From assembly GCA_964363305.1 (NCBI GenBank), contig CAYIHX010000049.1:1-26369 (forward strand): a stretch of DNA of 26,369 nt, given 5' to 3'. The notes below the pieces were generated by a model. That model saw only the letters and a list, made by a program, of their open reading frames with translations, searched no databases and was not told the origin of the DNA. Shown here piece by piece: positions 14,230-22,070 of the stretch (within the stretch, counting starts at the first letter, position 1; each line of letters opens with the position of its first letter). This DNA comes from CAYIHX01 sp964363305 (GTDB lineage Bacteria; Bdellovibrionota; UBA1018). The translations under genes and the position numbers were made by a program.

Positions 14230-15510
14230 TTAACCGCGCAACACGAGCAGCGTGGGGTTTTCAATGTATCGGATGAATTCCTTCATGAACTCGGCCGCCG
14301 TCGCGCCATCGACCATGCGGTGATCGAGCGAGATGGAGAAATACGTCCAATCCCGAATAGCGATTTCTTCGCCGCCCTTCGAATTCGTCACCACGACCGG
14401 TTTGCGGAAAATCTTGTTGAAACCCAAGATCGCCACTTCCGGATAGTTGATGATCGGAGTCGCGAACAAGCCGCCGATCGAACCCGCATTGGTGAGAGTG
14501 ATCGTCCCCCCAGTGAGGTCTTCCATCGTGAGTTTTTTCGTTCGTGCCTTCGTCACCAGCTGCTCGATCTCGGCGGCCAGCTCGAGAATCGACTTCTGCT
14601 CGACCTGCTTCACGACCGGCGCGCTCAACCCATCTTCGGTCTGCACGGACAGGCCGATATTGTAGGAGTGCTTCACCACCAGCTCGTGTTTGTCATCGTC
14701 GACATTCGCGTTCATCGTCGGAAAATCACGAAGCGCCGCCACCATGGCCTTCAGAATGAACGGCAGGTAAGTCACCTTGATGCCCTGCTTGGCCCCGATC
14801 TCCTTGGCCTGGGCGCGCAGCTGCACGAGCTGAGTCGCATCCGCCTCCTCGACGTAGGTAAAGTGGGCCGCGCGATCTTTCGATAGCCGCATCTTCTCCG
14901 AAATCTTCTTGCGCAGCCCCCGAATCGGGATGTGCTCATCCGCACCGCCATGGAGAGTGCGAGCCGGACCACGCGCCATCATCGGCGAACCCGCCGCGGT
15001 CGCGCCGGCGCCACCTTTGAGAAACGCTTCCACATCGTCGCGCATCACGCGCCCATGAGGTCCAGAGCCAGCCACCTGAGCCAGGTCGGCGCCCGCTTCG
15101 CGCGCAAAACGCCGAGTCGCCGGCGCGGCGAGCACGGTTCCGACTGATGCTCCCGCCGAAATCGCCCCCCCAGGAGCAGCGAGCGCCGCGGCCGGACCCC
15201 GCAGCGCCGCCGAAGGGGCCGCCTGAACTGGTGCGCTCGGCGCCCTCGCCGCAGGCGACGCCCCCGCCGAAGTGCCAGCGCCGTTTTCGTAATTCAACAT
15301 CACTTGGCCGACCTTGATGATGTCGCCCTCTTTCGCCGCCAGAGAAGTCACCTTGCCCGAAAAAGGAGCAGGCAACTCAACCGTCGCCTTGTCCGTCATG
15401 ATCTCGCAAACCGGCTGATCGTCGCGAACGAGATCGCCGACCTTCACCTTCCACTTGATCAACTCGCCCTCGTGAACGCCTTCACCTAACTCAGGAAGCT
15501 TCAATTCCAT
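14230..15510 (-). CDS. pdhC: Dihydrolipoyllysine acyltransferase (E2) of a 2-oxoacid dehydrogenase complex
   Basis: Domains are in the usual order: one lipoyl domain (1-76, lipoyl Lys41 in EIMTDKATVELPAP), an Ala/Pro/Gly hinge, the E1/E3-binding domain (about 128-165, PATRRFAREAGADLAQVAGSG), a second hinge, and the catalytic domain ending with His397 and Asp401 in LDHRMVDG. It is either pyruvate or branched-chain type; sequence alone does not settle which, so the symbol is tentative. The ATG at 15510 is fixed by AAGGAG six bases upstream and by the lipoyl fold starting there. It overlaps the end of lipA by 20 bases. E1 genes are not in the window. Confidence 0.92.
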   Translation of the reverse strand: MELKLPELGEGVHEGELIKWKVKVGDLVRDDQPVCEIMTDKATVELPAPFSGKVTSLAAKEGDIIKVGQVMLNYENGAGTSAGASPAARAPSAPVQAAPSAALRGPAAALAAPGGAISAGASVGTVLAAPATRRFAREAGADLAQVAGSGPHGRVMRDDVEAFLKGGAGATAAGSPMMARGPARTLHGGADEHIPIRGLRKKISEKMRLSKDRAAHFTYVEEADATQLVQLRAQAKEIGAKQGIKVTYLPFILKAMVAALRDFPTMNANVDDDKHELVVKHSYNIGLSVQTEDGLSAPVVKQVEQKSILELAAEIEQLVTKARTKKLTMEDLTGGTITLTNAGSIGGLFATPIINYPEVAILGFNKIFRKPVVVTNSKGGEEIAIRDWTYFSISLDHRMVDGATAAEFMKEFIRYIENPTLLVLRG

Positions 15511-16522
15511 GATTTCTCCTTTTTGCAATTACACTTTGAATGAAAAATTCACCAGCTCGGTAGCTCGACCGAACCATCGGCCCGGCGGCCACGTACAAAA
15601 AGCCTCGCGCGCGCGCATCCGCGCCAATGGTCTCGAACTGCTCCGGCGAAACATAACGCTCGACGGGGAGATGATCGAGCGAGGGACGCAGATACTGCCC
15701 CACGGTCAACACATCGACGTCGAACGCGCGAAGGTCCTCAAACGCTTCTGAAAGCTCGGCATCGGTCTCGCCCAGCCCGAGCATGACCGCGCTCTTCGTG
15801 TACAACGAACGTCCCGTCTTGCGCGCATGCTCTCGCGCCGCCCGCAGCGTGCCGAGCGATTGCTCATAATTCGCGCGAGGGTCTCGCACTCGATACTGGA
15901 GCCGCTTCACCGTCTCGATATTGTGCGCGTACACGTCGACACCGCTGTCAACCATTCGGGCCACGCATTCGGCGTCCCCGCGAAAATCCCCGACCAGCGC
16001 TTCAACGATGATCTTCGGATCCAGGCGCTTGATCTCGCGAATGGTCGCCGCGATGTGCTCGGAGGCTTGATCGTCGAGATCATCGCGATCGACGGTCGTC
16101 AAGACCACGTAATGGAGGCCCAACGCCGCGACGCTCTCAGCGATCTTCTGCGGCTCATCCGCGTCAAGCGGCGGTGGGTTGCGAGCGGTCTTCACCGCGC
16201 AGAACCGGCAGGCGCGCGTGCAGACTTCGCTGCCCACCATGAAGGTCGCCGTCCCGCTCGACCAGCACTCCGCCAGGTTCGGGCAATGGGCCTCCTCACA
16301 GACCGTGTGAAGGCCTCGCTCACGAAGGAGGCCCTTGATCTTCGTATAGGCTTCGCCTCCGGGGGGTCGGATCTTTAGCCATTCAGGTTTCCGAGCCTGG
16401 AGAATCTCTCGTGCCTTCGATGGCGCCAGGGGGCGCGCCACCGGCAAGTCAGCCGTCTGAGGAGAGGAGCCCGCATGGAGGTGCAAAATGTCTAGAACTG
16501 GAAGTTCGCGGAAGATGGCCAA
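15491..16522 (-). CDS. lipA: Lipoyl synthase
   Basis: This radical SAM enzyme inserts two sulfurs into octanoyl groups. The auxiliary cluster motif is Cys75, Cys80 and Cys86 (CEEAHCPNLAEC), the SAM cluster motif is Cys101, Cys105 and Cys108 (CTRACRFC), and RSSYRAGE near the C-terminus gives the serine ligand. The start appears to be TTG at 16522, with AGAGGGG nine bases before it; another TTG is at 16486, and no ATG precedes the first conserved region. It is the first gene of the lipA-E2-lpdA-lipB run and is preceded by a ~430-base gap with a strong terminator. Confidence 0.95.
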   Translation of the reverse strand: MAIFRELPVLDILHLHAGSSPQTADLPVARPLAPSKAREILQARKPEWLKIRPPGGEAYTKIKGLLRERGLHTVCEEAHCPNLAECWSSGTATFMVGSEVCTRACRFCAVKTARNPPPLDADEPQKIAESVAALGLHYVVLTTVDRDDLDDQASEHIAATIREIKRLDPKIIVEALVGDFRGDAECVARMVDSGVDVYAHNIETVKRLQYRVRDPRANYEQSLGTLRAAREHARKTGRSLYTKSAVMLGLGETDAELSEAFEDLRAFDVDVLTVGQYLRPSLDHLPVERYVSPEQFETIGADARARGFLYVAAGPMVRSSYRAGEFFIQSVIAKRRNHGIEAS

Positions 16523-16589
16523 GCGGGTCTACCCCTCTCTGAGGTCTGATGAATGGAAGAACACCAGGAGTATCAGAAGCTTCGAAAAC

Positions 16590-16626
16590 AAAAAACCCCC
16601 CGAGCACCATGCCCGGGGGGTTTTTT
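16590..16626. terminator. Strong bidirectional Rho-independent terminator
   Basis: AAAAAACCCCCCG (16590-16602) pairs with CGGGGGGTTTTTT (16614-16626) around a short GC-ACCAT-GC cap. Both strands read as a GC stem followed by six T. It lies 68 bases upstream of the lipA start, with no recognised gene ending next to it. It may end an untranslated minus-strand RNA or act as an attenuator in the lipA leader. Confidence 0.9.
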
Positions 16627-16952
16627 GAGAGAGAGAGGAGTAGTATGAAATCGCCGCATCTTGCGACAGCTTCGGGGATTCCCTTGTGCAGTACTCGTGC
16701 CACCCTGGCGCCGCATTGAGTGAGAGTTCACGCCGCGAAAACTGTTGAGGGCCCTGACAGTGAATCGTTCTTAGACACCGAAGGGATCCGAGCACCTTTT
16801 GATGCCGGGCGCGTCATTAGAAAAAAGACGCGAGAACGCGGCCGCGCGGAGGAACCTTGCATCCAAAAAAATGCGGACCGGAGCGATGGAATGATCGCGC
16901 GTCGGCGAGGACGACGCGAGGCAGGGCAATTTTGGAGAATCAGCGATTTCTT
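16627..16952. other. Intergenic region without a supported gene
   Basis: No credible protein gene on either strand. Visible items are the repeat copy at 16783-16816, a short CGCG-TTCT-CGCG hairpin followed by TCTTTTTTC on the minus strand (about 16821-16836) that could end the Cys-rich protein gene, and a minus-strand GC-rich stretch (about 16640-16730) with local hairpin potential that runs into the strong terminator. A small RNA or leader is possible but not shown. Confidence 0.5.
16783..16816 (+). repeat. Third copy of the GGGATCC-GAGCACCTTTTGATGC repeat
   Basis: The sequence matches the arm at 12677-12708 except for two T-to-C changes in the spacer (GCCGGGCGCGT in place of GCTGGGTGCGT), then continues CATT. 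The changes keep the self-complementary TGATGC/GCGTCA core. It stands alone in the gap between lipA and the Cys-rich protein. Confidence 0.85.
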
Positions 16953-17342
16953 TTAGCGTTCACTCACGCAGCGCAACTGGATGGCCACATGGCATACGGT
17001 CACCCTTTCCTCGCAAAGTCCATCGGGCGTGCTGTCACAGCGCTGAGAGACTGATTCTTCCCCACAGGAAACATCCGTGACTCTGCCCGGCCCCATGCCT
17101 GTTCCCACGCCGGCGTCGACCTGGCCCCCTCTTTGGAGACACACGCGTTCTGCGTTCCGGTAGGCAGCCCTCAGCGCTTTGTTCGTCAGATAAGCCTCAG
17201 ACTCGAAGAAGTGATGACGGTATGCATTCCCATAATCAGTGATCCACTCGGAGTCAGCCTGTGCCGAAGGAGATGAAAGAGCCATCCCAGCGAAAAGGGA
17301 AAGCATCAAAAACCCAACAACCATTCCGCTTGTCTTCATCAT
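16953..17342 (-). CDS. Small secreted cysteine-rich protein
   Basis: From the ATG at 17342 (a second ATG follows directly) the 129-residue product has a Sec signal peptide (MVVGFLMLSLFAGMALSSPSAQA) and a mature part of about 100 residues with six Cys (RVCLQRGG, VSCGEE, QRCDS, GLCEE, TVCHV, LRCVSE), enough for three disulfides in the periplasm or outside. No known family recognised. A good promoter ends six bases before the ATG, so the transcript may begin at the start codon itself. An earlier in-frame codon at 17369 lies within that promoter and is unlikely. Confidence 0.7.
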   Translation of the reverse strand: MMKTSGMVVGFLMLSLFAGMALSSPSAQADSEWITDYGNAYRHHFFESEAYLTNKALRAAYRNAERVCLQRGGQVDAGVGTGMGPGRVTDVSCGEESVSQRCDSTPDGLCEERVTVCHVAIQLRCVSER

Positions 17343-17348
17343 GGGGAT

Positions 17349-17377
17349 CGTATACCCGAAATAACGCACTGAGTCAA
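17349..17377 (-). promoter_or_regulatory. Sigma-70-type promoter for a probably leaderless mRNA
   Basis: Minus strand: TTGACT (17377-17372), 17-base spacer, TATACG (17354-17349). The predicted transcription start, about seven bases downstream, coincides with the A of the ATG at 17342. No ribosome site stands between. Confidence 0.65.
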
Positions 17378-17396
17378 TATGACCGAGGGCGAGATT

Positions 17397-17858
17397 TTAG
17401 AGTGCGTACCCGGCGGACAGCGCCGGTCGAGAGAAGGGATCAAAGCCCTCGGGCACGCGCATCGAGGGATCGATGTGGGCTAGGTCGGTGGCCATGATTT
17501 GACTGAACGAGTAAGGAAGATCCATGCCTGGACCCCAATTGGTTTGGAAACTCGGAGGCATCAACGAACGGATCTGTCCGGTCGCTTCGAGCGGAGTATT
17601 TTGACGCGCAAAAAATTGCGCCAAGTTCATCACCTCTGAACTTCCGGTCCGTCCGGACGCGGCCTGAAGCGCAACCGGATCTTTGAAGGCCACGTCAAGC
17701 AGAGCGGACGAAGCCAAAGGAGAAGACAGAAAGCGCGCGGCGAACGGGCTGATCTCGTTGGCCAGCCCAAATGGAACCAAACCGAGCACAAAACCCAGCA
17801 CCGCCGAGGCCCAGTAGTTCTTCCCTGCTTTTCGTTTCTTCTGAAATCGATCCTTCAT
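17397..17858 (-). CDS. Small exported or membrane-anchored hypothetical protein
   Basis: From the ATG at 17858 the product is 153 residues. A basic N-terminus (MKDRFQKKRKAGKNY) precedes a hydrophobic segment (WASAVLGFVLGLVPFGLA) that ends in a plausible signal-peptidase site, then a soluble part rich in Ser, Pro and Ala ending FSRPALSAGYAL. ATGs at 17870 and 17957 are alternative starts. I recognise no family. It is divergent from the TadG-like gene, and the Cys-rich protein gene lies downstream on the same strand beyond its own promoter, so it is probably a single-gene unit. Confidence 0.55.
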   Translation of the reverse strand: MKDRFQKKRKAGKNYWASAVLGFVLGLVPFGLANEISPFAARFLSSPLASSALLDVAFKDPVALQAASGRTGSSEVMNLAQFFARQNTPLEATGQIRSLMPPSFQTNWGPGMDLPYSFSQIMATDLAHIDPSMRVPEGFDPFSRPALSAGYAL

Positions 17859-18029
17859 CACGGACGGCATGGAGCAAGCCCCGTGCCGCTCCGAAGAGCC
17901 AAAATTCCCTGTTTTTTCAACCCAGCCAACCGATCCAACCGTCGAACTTTTATTCACCTGAACAGGCTATGCATGCGTCGACCGAAGTTAACGCAAGTGG
18001 CCACGCCAAACCTCGCGTAAACTTTCGCT

Positions 18030-20093
18030 ATGTGGCGCAACGCAAAAGGTCAGGTCACCATCGCGGTCGGCATTCTCATGCTGACGCTGATGTTTCTCCT
18101 CGCCTTCGCCGTTAACATCGGGATGCTGGTGCACGCGAAAATCAACCTCCAGAACGCGGCTGACCTAGCCGCCTATGCCGGCGCCTCGACCCAGGCGAGG
18201 CAACTCAACGCCATCTCATTTCTCAACTACGAAATGAGACGGCAGTACAAGAAACTCCTTTTCCGCAACTACGTGCTCGGCAACCTGGCGCAGCCCACCT
18301 TCCCCCGAACGCCTGGCGGTCGAACTCCGTACGCCTTCCGCGCAAACGCCTCGGCCACGCCCTACGGAGCGCCGACCATCTGCATCACCTTCAATCGTCG
18401 CGACAACTATTGCCAGGTCAGCACGCTGCGGGCCATTTCCATTCCCACTGCGAACCCGATCGATAGCCTCACGTCGGTCCTGTCCGCGCAGCTCTCCGAG
18501 ATCGAGAGGGCGCGCCAGATTTCATGCGTCAACATCGGCAGAATGAACGAGATGCTCGCTTCATACTGGCTCTACAACACCGACCCGACGCTCGAGAACA
18601 TGGCGCAACTTCTGCAGACCGGCGCCACCAACGTGCCTGAGCTGCGCGGCGCGCTCACGACGCTTCGAGGCCTGGCCCAGGGCCTGGGCATCGGGCCCAA
18701 GCTCTTCATGCTTCGACGCCGAATCAAGACGCTGGAGGGCTACCTCAACATCGAACCCAAGACCGACGTTGAGTTGGGCACCGTCGAGCAACTCAAAAGC
18801 GGCCCCCTGGCCGCGAAGCACGAACGTACGATTCAAGCCTATCTCTCCGCCTATCACACCCTCGGCGAGCATCTCTTCGAGGCGGACACCATTCGAATGA
18901 CCGAGCTCAGCCAGTCGCCCCAGCTCATCCTCGAGGAGCTCCGCTCCGGCTTCTCGCTCTTTCCGGTCGGCATGCAGTTCGGTACCGGGGGCGCCGCCGC
19001 GGCCACCGTAGCCGCCGGCGCCGGCGCTCGCGATTGCTCGCAGTACCCCATTCCCTACGCCATCCGGAATCTCCCGCTCGGGGTCTGGAAAAGTCCGCGC
19101 GCGCTCACCTACTATGCCGTGCGCCTCACCGCGAAAGCGCGCCTCATCTTCAACCCCTTTGGCGGAGATCTCGAGCTCTCCGCCTACTCGGCCGCGCAGC
19201 CGTTTGGCAGCCGAATCGGGCCCAAACTGGAAGAACCGATGTTCACCTACGAGACGATCGTTCAATCTGCGGCGCTGGGGACGAGCCCCGGCAGCAGCCG
19301 TGGCGTGAACAACCCCGAGACGATGCGTTCACCAGGCCTCGCCATCGCCCCCGGAGATGGCCCGAACTCCTGGGGCTTGATGAGCACGCTCGGCGCCTAT
19401 CAACAGGCGATGAGCGAGGCGACCGATCCGAACTCGCCGATGACCTTCCAAGCCATCAAAACGGGCATCGCCGCCGCCATGGCGCCGACGCCCTGGGAAG
19501 TGGGCCGCTACAACATCCCGGGCGATGTTCTCGACAGCGATCCGTTCACTCAGTATTTCGCTCCGGCCAGTCAGCTCCACGCCATCTGGGCGCCCCTCTA
19601 CGAGCCCGGAGGCGGCGCCGATGTCGACACGCTCATTCAGGAGGTTCTCAACGAGCTGAACGCGATCGAGCCCCAAAACATGTCGATCGACCAAAAAACC
19701 CGCTTCAAGGACGCGCTGCAGCAGGCTTTTCGGCAGTACCTCGGCCAGCTCGCCCAAGGACGCGGCGAAGACGGCGAGAGCATCAACTTTTACAAAATGA
19801 CGAATCCGTTCGCCCAACCCGCGGCCGCGGCAAGCGGGCAACCTCCCATCCCGCTTCATATTTCGGAAGACGTGGCCACGCTCGACCCCCTGAAAACAAA
19901 ATCCTCGTGGGGCGATGTGAAGAACACCGCCTACAAAGAACAGAAAAGAACCGGATACAGCGTGAAATTCGTCTCTTTTAAAACGCTTCTCAACCCGGAC
20001 GGAGTCAGTGCGAACACCGAAGGCGGCGCCTGGGAGAACCGACCCATCGAAGATGCGCAAGCCGAAGCGGACTATCAACACCTCCAACACTGA
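18030..20093 (+). CDS. TadG-like pilus/secretion-associated protein
   Basis: The N-terminus is typical of the TadG-like/TadE-type prefix: GQVTIAVGILMLTLMFLLAFAVNIGMLVHAKINLQNAADLAAYAGA, one membrane helix (about 9-31) followed by the conserved Asn-Ala-Ala-Asp-Ala-Ala-type stretch. The remaining ~630 residues would be extracytoplasmic, with helical parts and a Gly/Ala-rich insert near 320-335 (GTGGAAAATVAAGAGA). In Tad systems such proteins sit beside Flp pilus assembly genes, but none of those is in this window. No strong ribosome site precedes the ATG. The gap to the next gene holds a possible promoter. Confidence 0.75.
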   Translation: MWRNAKGQVTIAVGILMLTLMFLLAFAVNIGMLVHAKINLQNAADLAAYAGASTQARQLNAISFLNYEMRRQYKKLLFRNYVLGNLAQPTFPRTPGGRTPYAFRANASATPYGAPTICITFNRRDNYCQVSTLRAISIPTANPIDSLTSVLSAQLSEIERARQISCVNIGRMNEMLASYWLYNTDPTLENMAQLLQTGATNVPELRGALTTLRGLAQGLGIGPKLFMLRRRIKTLEGYLNIEPKTDVELGTVEQLKSGPLAAKHERTIQAYLSAYHTLGEHLFEADTIRMTELSQSPQLILEELRSGFSLFPVGMQFGTGGAAAATVAAGAGARDCSQYPIPYAIRNLPLGVWKSPRALTYYAVRLTAKARLIFNPFGGDLELSAYSAAQPFGSRIGPKLEEPMFTYETIVQSAALGTSPGSSRGVNNPETMRSPGLAIAPGDGPNSWGLMSTLGAYQQAMSEATDPNSPMTFQAIKTGIAAAMAPTPWEVGRYNIPGDVLDSDPFTQYFAPASQLHAIWAPLYEPGGGADVDTLIQEVLNELNAIEPQNMSIDQKTRFKDALQQAFRQYLGQLAQGRGEDGESINFYKMTNPFAQPAAAASGQPPIPLHISEDVATLDPLKTKSSWGDVKNTAYKEQKRTGYSVKFVSFKTLLNPDGVSANTEGGAWENRPIEDAQAEADYQHLQH

Positions 20094-20119
20094 AACACGG
20101 AAGAGACGCTGATGAGACG

Positions 20120-20148
20120 TTGCAAAGCCGCATTTCATGTGGCTAAAT
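20120..20148 (+). promoter_or_regulatory. Possible promoter of the H1-like protein gene
   Basis: TTGCAA, 17-base spacer, CTAAAT (or TAAATC at 18) in the ~97-base gap before the gene. The -10 is poor but the AT-rich run TAAATCTTTAAGAG follows. ACGGAGG lies about 14 bases before the ATG, a rather long spacing. Confidence 0.35.
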
Positions 20149-20190
20149 CTTTAAGAGTTTCAAGAAATCAACGGAGGTTCGAAAGAACTT

Positions 20191-20514
20191 ATGGCTAAAG
20201 CCAAGAAGAAAAAACCAGCGAAGAAAGCAGCAAAGACAGCGAAAAAACCGGCCAAGAAAGTTGCAAAAAAAGCCGCCAAAAAACCGGCGAAAAAAGTTGC
20301 AAAGTCAGCCGCGAAGAAGCCAGCCAAGAAAGCCGCTCCAAAAGCGGCTCCAAAGAAAATCGTGAGCAAAACCCCGGCTCCCAGGATCAACGTGGTTCCT
20401 TCCACGCCTTCGACCGGGATGAGCAGCTTCGCAGGCGGCCTCGCCGGCGGCGCGATGGGCTCGAGCTTCTCCAGCGGCAGCTTCTCGAAAAACGACACCT
20501 CGTCGGAAGAGTAA
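20191..20514 (+). CDS. Histone H1-like lysine/alanine-repeat protein
   Basis: Residues 1-60 are almost entirely Lys, Ala and Pro in AKKPAKK-type repeats, as in eukaryotic H1 tails and bacterial H1-like proteins (Hc1 type). Residues 61-107 are neutral and Ser/Gly-rich (SSFAGGLAGGAMGSSFSSGSF) with an acidic end (SSEE). The basic part likely binds DNA and helps compact the nucleoid; this follows from composition, not a fold. Low-complexity sequence makes homology hard to judge. It is a single-gene unit with its own terminator at 20541-20575. The repeats could recombine and change length between strains. Confidence 0.85.
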   Translation: MAKAKKKKPAKKAAKTAKKPAKKVAKKAAKKPAKKVAKSAAKKPAKKAAPKAAPKKIVSKTPAPRINVVPSTPSTGMSSFAGGLAGGAMGSSFSSGSFSKNDTSSEE

Positions 20515-20540
20515 GCCCAGTCGACCCACGGAATTGCTGA

Positions 20541-20575
20541 AGCCAGCCCGGACTCGTGTTCGGGCTGGCTTTTTT
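20541..20575 (+). terminator. Rho-independent terminator after the H1-like gene
   Basis: AGCCAGCCCG (20541-20550) pairs perfectly with CGGGCTGGCT (20561-20570) around a ten-base loop and is followed by a T run on the + strand. It stands 27 bases after the stop codon. Confidence 0.95.
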
Positions 20576-20624
20576 ATGATCGTGTCCTGGAATTTTGCCC
20601 TTCAAGCCGCTAGGTTCGACCGAC

Positions 20625-22022
20625 ATGGAAATCCGCGACGTCATCCACGGTTCGATCCAGCTTTCTCGCAATGAACTCCCCATCCTCGACTCTCGTTACT
20701 TCCAGCGCCTCCGGCAAATTAAACAGCTGGGTTTCGCGGAGAACTCCTTCCCGAACGCCACGCACAATCGCTACACCCACAGCCTGGGTGCGATGGAAAC
20801 GGCAACCCAGGCCTTCGATACCATTTTCGGAGGAGCCCGCTCTCGCGCTCACGACCGCGCCCCCGGAGACAGCCTGCCCCTGGCCAAGATGTACCACCGG
20901 GCGCACGAACGATTTCGGCAGGTGATCCGGCTGGCGGCCCTCCTTCACGACGTCGGACACGGCCCGCTCTCGCATACCACTGAATTTGCCATGCCCCAGC
21001 TCTCTGAGTTGAAAGTGCCGGGCCGCAAAGCGGCCAAAGCGCGCCAAGCCACCCACGAGGACTATACGCTGAAGATCATCCTCGATAGCGGGCTCACGCC
21101 GCAGCTTGAGAAAGCGGGTTGCGATTACGGCTTCAAGCCCTTGCATGTGGCCGCCCTCATCGACGCGTCGATCGAGGTTCCCGACGATTTTTTCATCGAA
21201 GAGATCGACGGGACACCGATCGATTTTCGTCCCCTGCTTCAGCAACTGATCTCGAGCGAACTCGACGCGGACCGGATGGATTACCTCCGGCGGGACTCCT
21301 GGCATGCGGGAGTCAGCTATGGTCAGTTCGACTTTGACTGGCTCGTCGGCAATCTGACCTGCGTCGTGCGCAAGGGCTCCTGCTACCTGGCCCTCCAGCA
21401 TCGCGCGCTCTATGCTTTCGAGGATTTCCTCATCTCGCGCTTTCATATGTTCCTGATGGTCTACTTCCATTACAAGAGCGTGGTCTTCGACGAGACCCTC
21501 GCTCAGTACCTTGAGAGCCCGGACTGCACCTATTCACTCCCGGCTGATATCGAAAAGTACTGCGATTCGAACGACGCCGAGCTTTACTCCCACCTCGCTC
21601 AGTCGAAAAATCCCTGGGCGCAACGCGTGGCCCAGCGACAACCCTACCGAATGCTCATGGAGCTCCACAGCGGGATTCCGGCCACGCAAACCGCGGCACA
21701 GGAGCAGGAGCGACTCCTCGCACGAGTCAAAAAACAACTCGACGATCAGAAGATTCACTTCATCGAGGCGACCTCGACCAGCGAGCTCTCGAAGTACTTT
21801 CGCAAGCCGGTGGCACCGATCTTCGTGCGCTACGACAACCACTACAGCGAGCCGAGCGCCATCCCGCTGGATAAGTGCACCGACCTCTTTCTGCGCTACA
21901 GCGAGAAGCGCTCGATCACGCGCCTCTACGTCTCGCCGGAGGAATTTTCAAAGATCCGGGCCAGGGGCCGAGGCGCGCCGTTGCGGTACGAAGAAATTGC
22001 GGTGCCTGGCACCGATTGTTAA
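20625..22022 (+). CDS. HD-domain phosphohydrolase (COG1078, dNTPase-like)
   Basis: HD superfamily metal ligands are clear: NRYTHSLGAMETA (His52), LAALLHDVGHGPLSHTTEF (His108-Asp109 plus the following His residues) and SSELDADRMDYLRRDSWHAG further on. The start MEIRDVIHGSIQLS, the RQIKQLGF stretch and the general layout match COG1078 enzymes, relatives of dGTP triphosphohydrolases that hydrolyse dNTPs. The ATG at 20625 begins exactly at the conserved N-terminus; a TTG at 20595 would extend it by ten residues. The 465-residue length is normal for the group. The 3' end carries a GGTGCCTGGCACC palindrome at 22001-22013. Confidence 0.88.
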   Translation: MEIRDVIHGSIQLSRNELPILDSRYFQRLRQIKQLGFAENSFPNATHNRYTHSLGAMETATQAFDTIFGGARSRAHDRAPGDSLPLAKMYHRAHERFRQVIRLAALLHDVGHGPLSHTTEFAMPQLSELKVPGRKAAKARQATHEDYTLKIILDSGLTPQLEKAGCDYGFKPLHVAALIDASIEVPDDFFIEEIDGTPIDFRPLLQQLISSELDADRMDYLRRDSWHAGVSYGQFDFDWLVGNLTCVVRKGSCYLALQHRALYAFEDFLISRFHMFLMVYFHYKSVVFDETLAQYLESPDCTYSLPADIEKYCDSNDAELYSHLAQSKNPWAQRVAQRQPYRMLMELHSGIPATQTAAQEQERLLARVKKQLDDQKIHFIEATSTSELSKYFRKPVAPIFVRYDNHYSEPSAIPLDKCTDLFLRYSEKRSITRLYVSPEEFSKIRARGRGAPLRYEEIAVPGTDC

Positions 22023-22049
22023 GCTTCTTAAGATTTGGAGCCTGACCCC
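22001..22049. repeat. REP-like palindromes at the HD gene 3' end
   Basis: GGTGCCTGGCACC (22001-22013) is a perfect 13-base palindrome containing the last codons of the HD gene. GGAGCCTGACCCC (22037-22049) is a related but imperfect sequence. Compare GGTGTCTGACACC at 11893 and GAACCTGACACC at 633. Confidence 0.55.
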
Positions 22050-22070
22050 TCAGCATGCTAACGAACCCAG

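Noticed and set aside
16640..16690. A stretch that looked like part of a cobalamin riboswitch (GGGAATCCCC...GCTGTCGC).
   Set aside because: The B12 box and other core elements are missing.
16694..16708. Minus strand AGGGTGGCAC resembles the T-box motif of tRNA-sensing leaders.
   Set aside because: The motif breaks off before the conserved CGCG, no specifier loop or antiterminator is recognisable, and the downstream gene is lipA, not an amino-acid gene.
16720..16956. Small + strand frame of 78 codons in the lipA upstream gap.
   Set aside because: It runs across the repeat copy, is Arg-rich and low-information, and has no ribosome site.
18561..19265. Long minus-strand frame within the TadG-like gene.
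   Set aside because: Glu/Gly/Arg-rich composition typical of antisense frames; no ribosome site or family.
20645..20665. GGTTCGATCC, resembling a tRNA T-arm.
   Set aside because: It lies in the conserved N-terminal coding part of the HD gene and no acceptor or anticodon arms fit around it.
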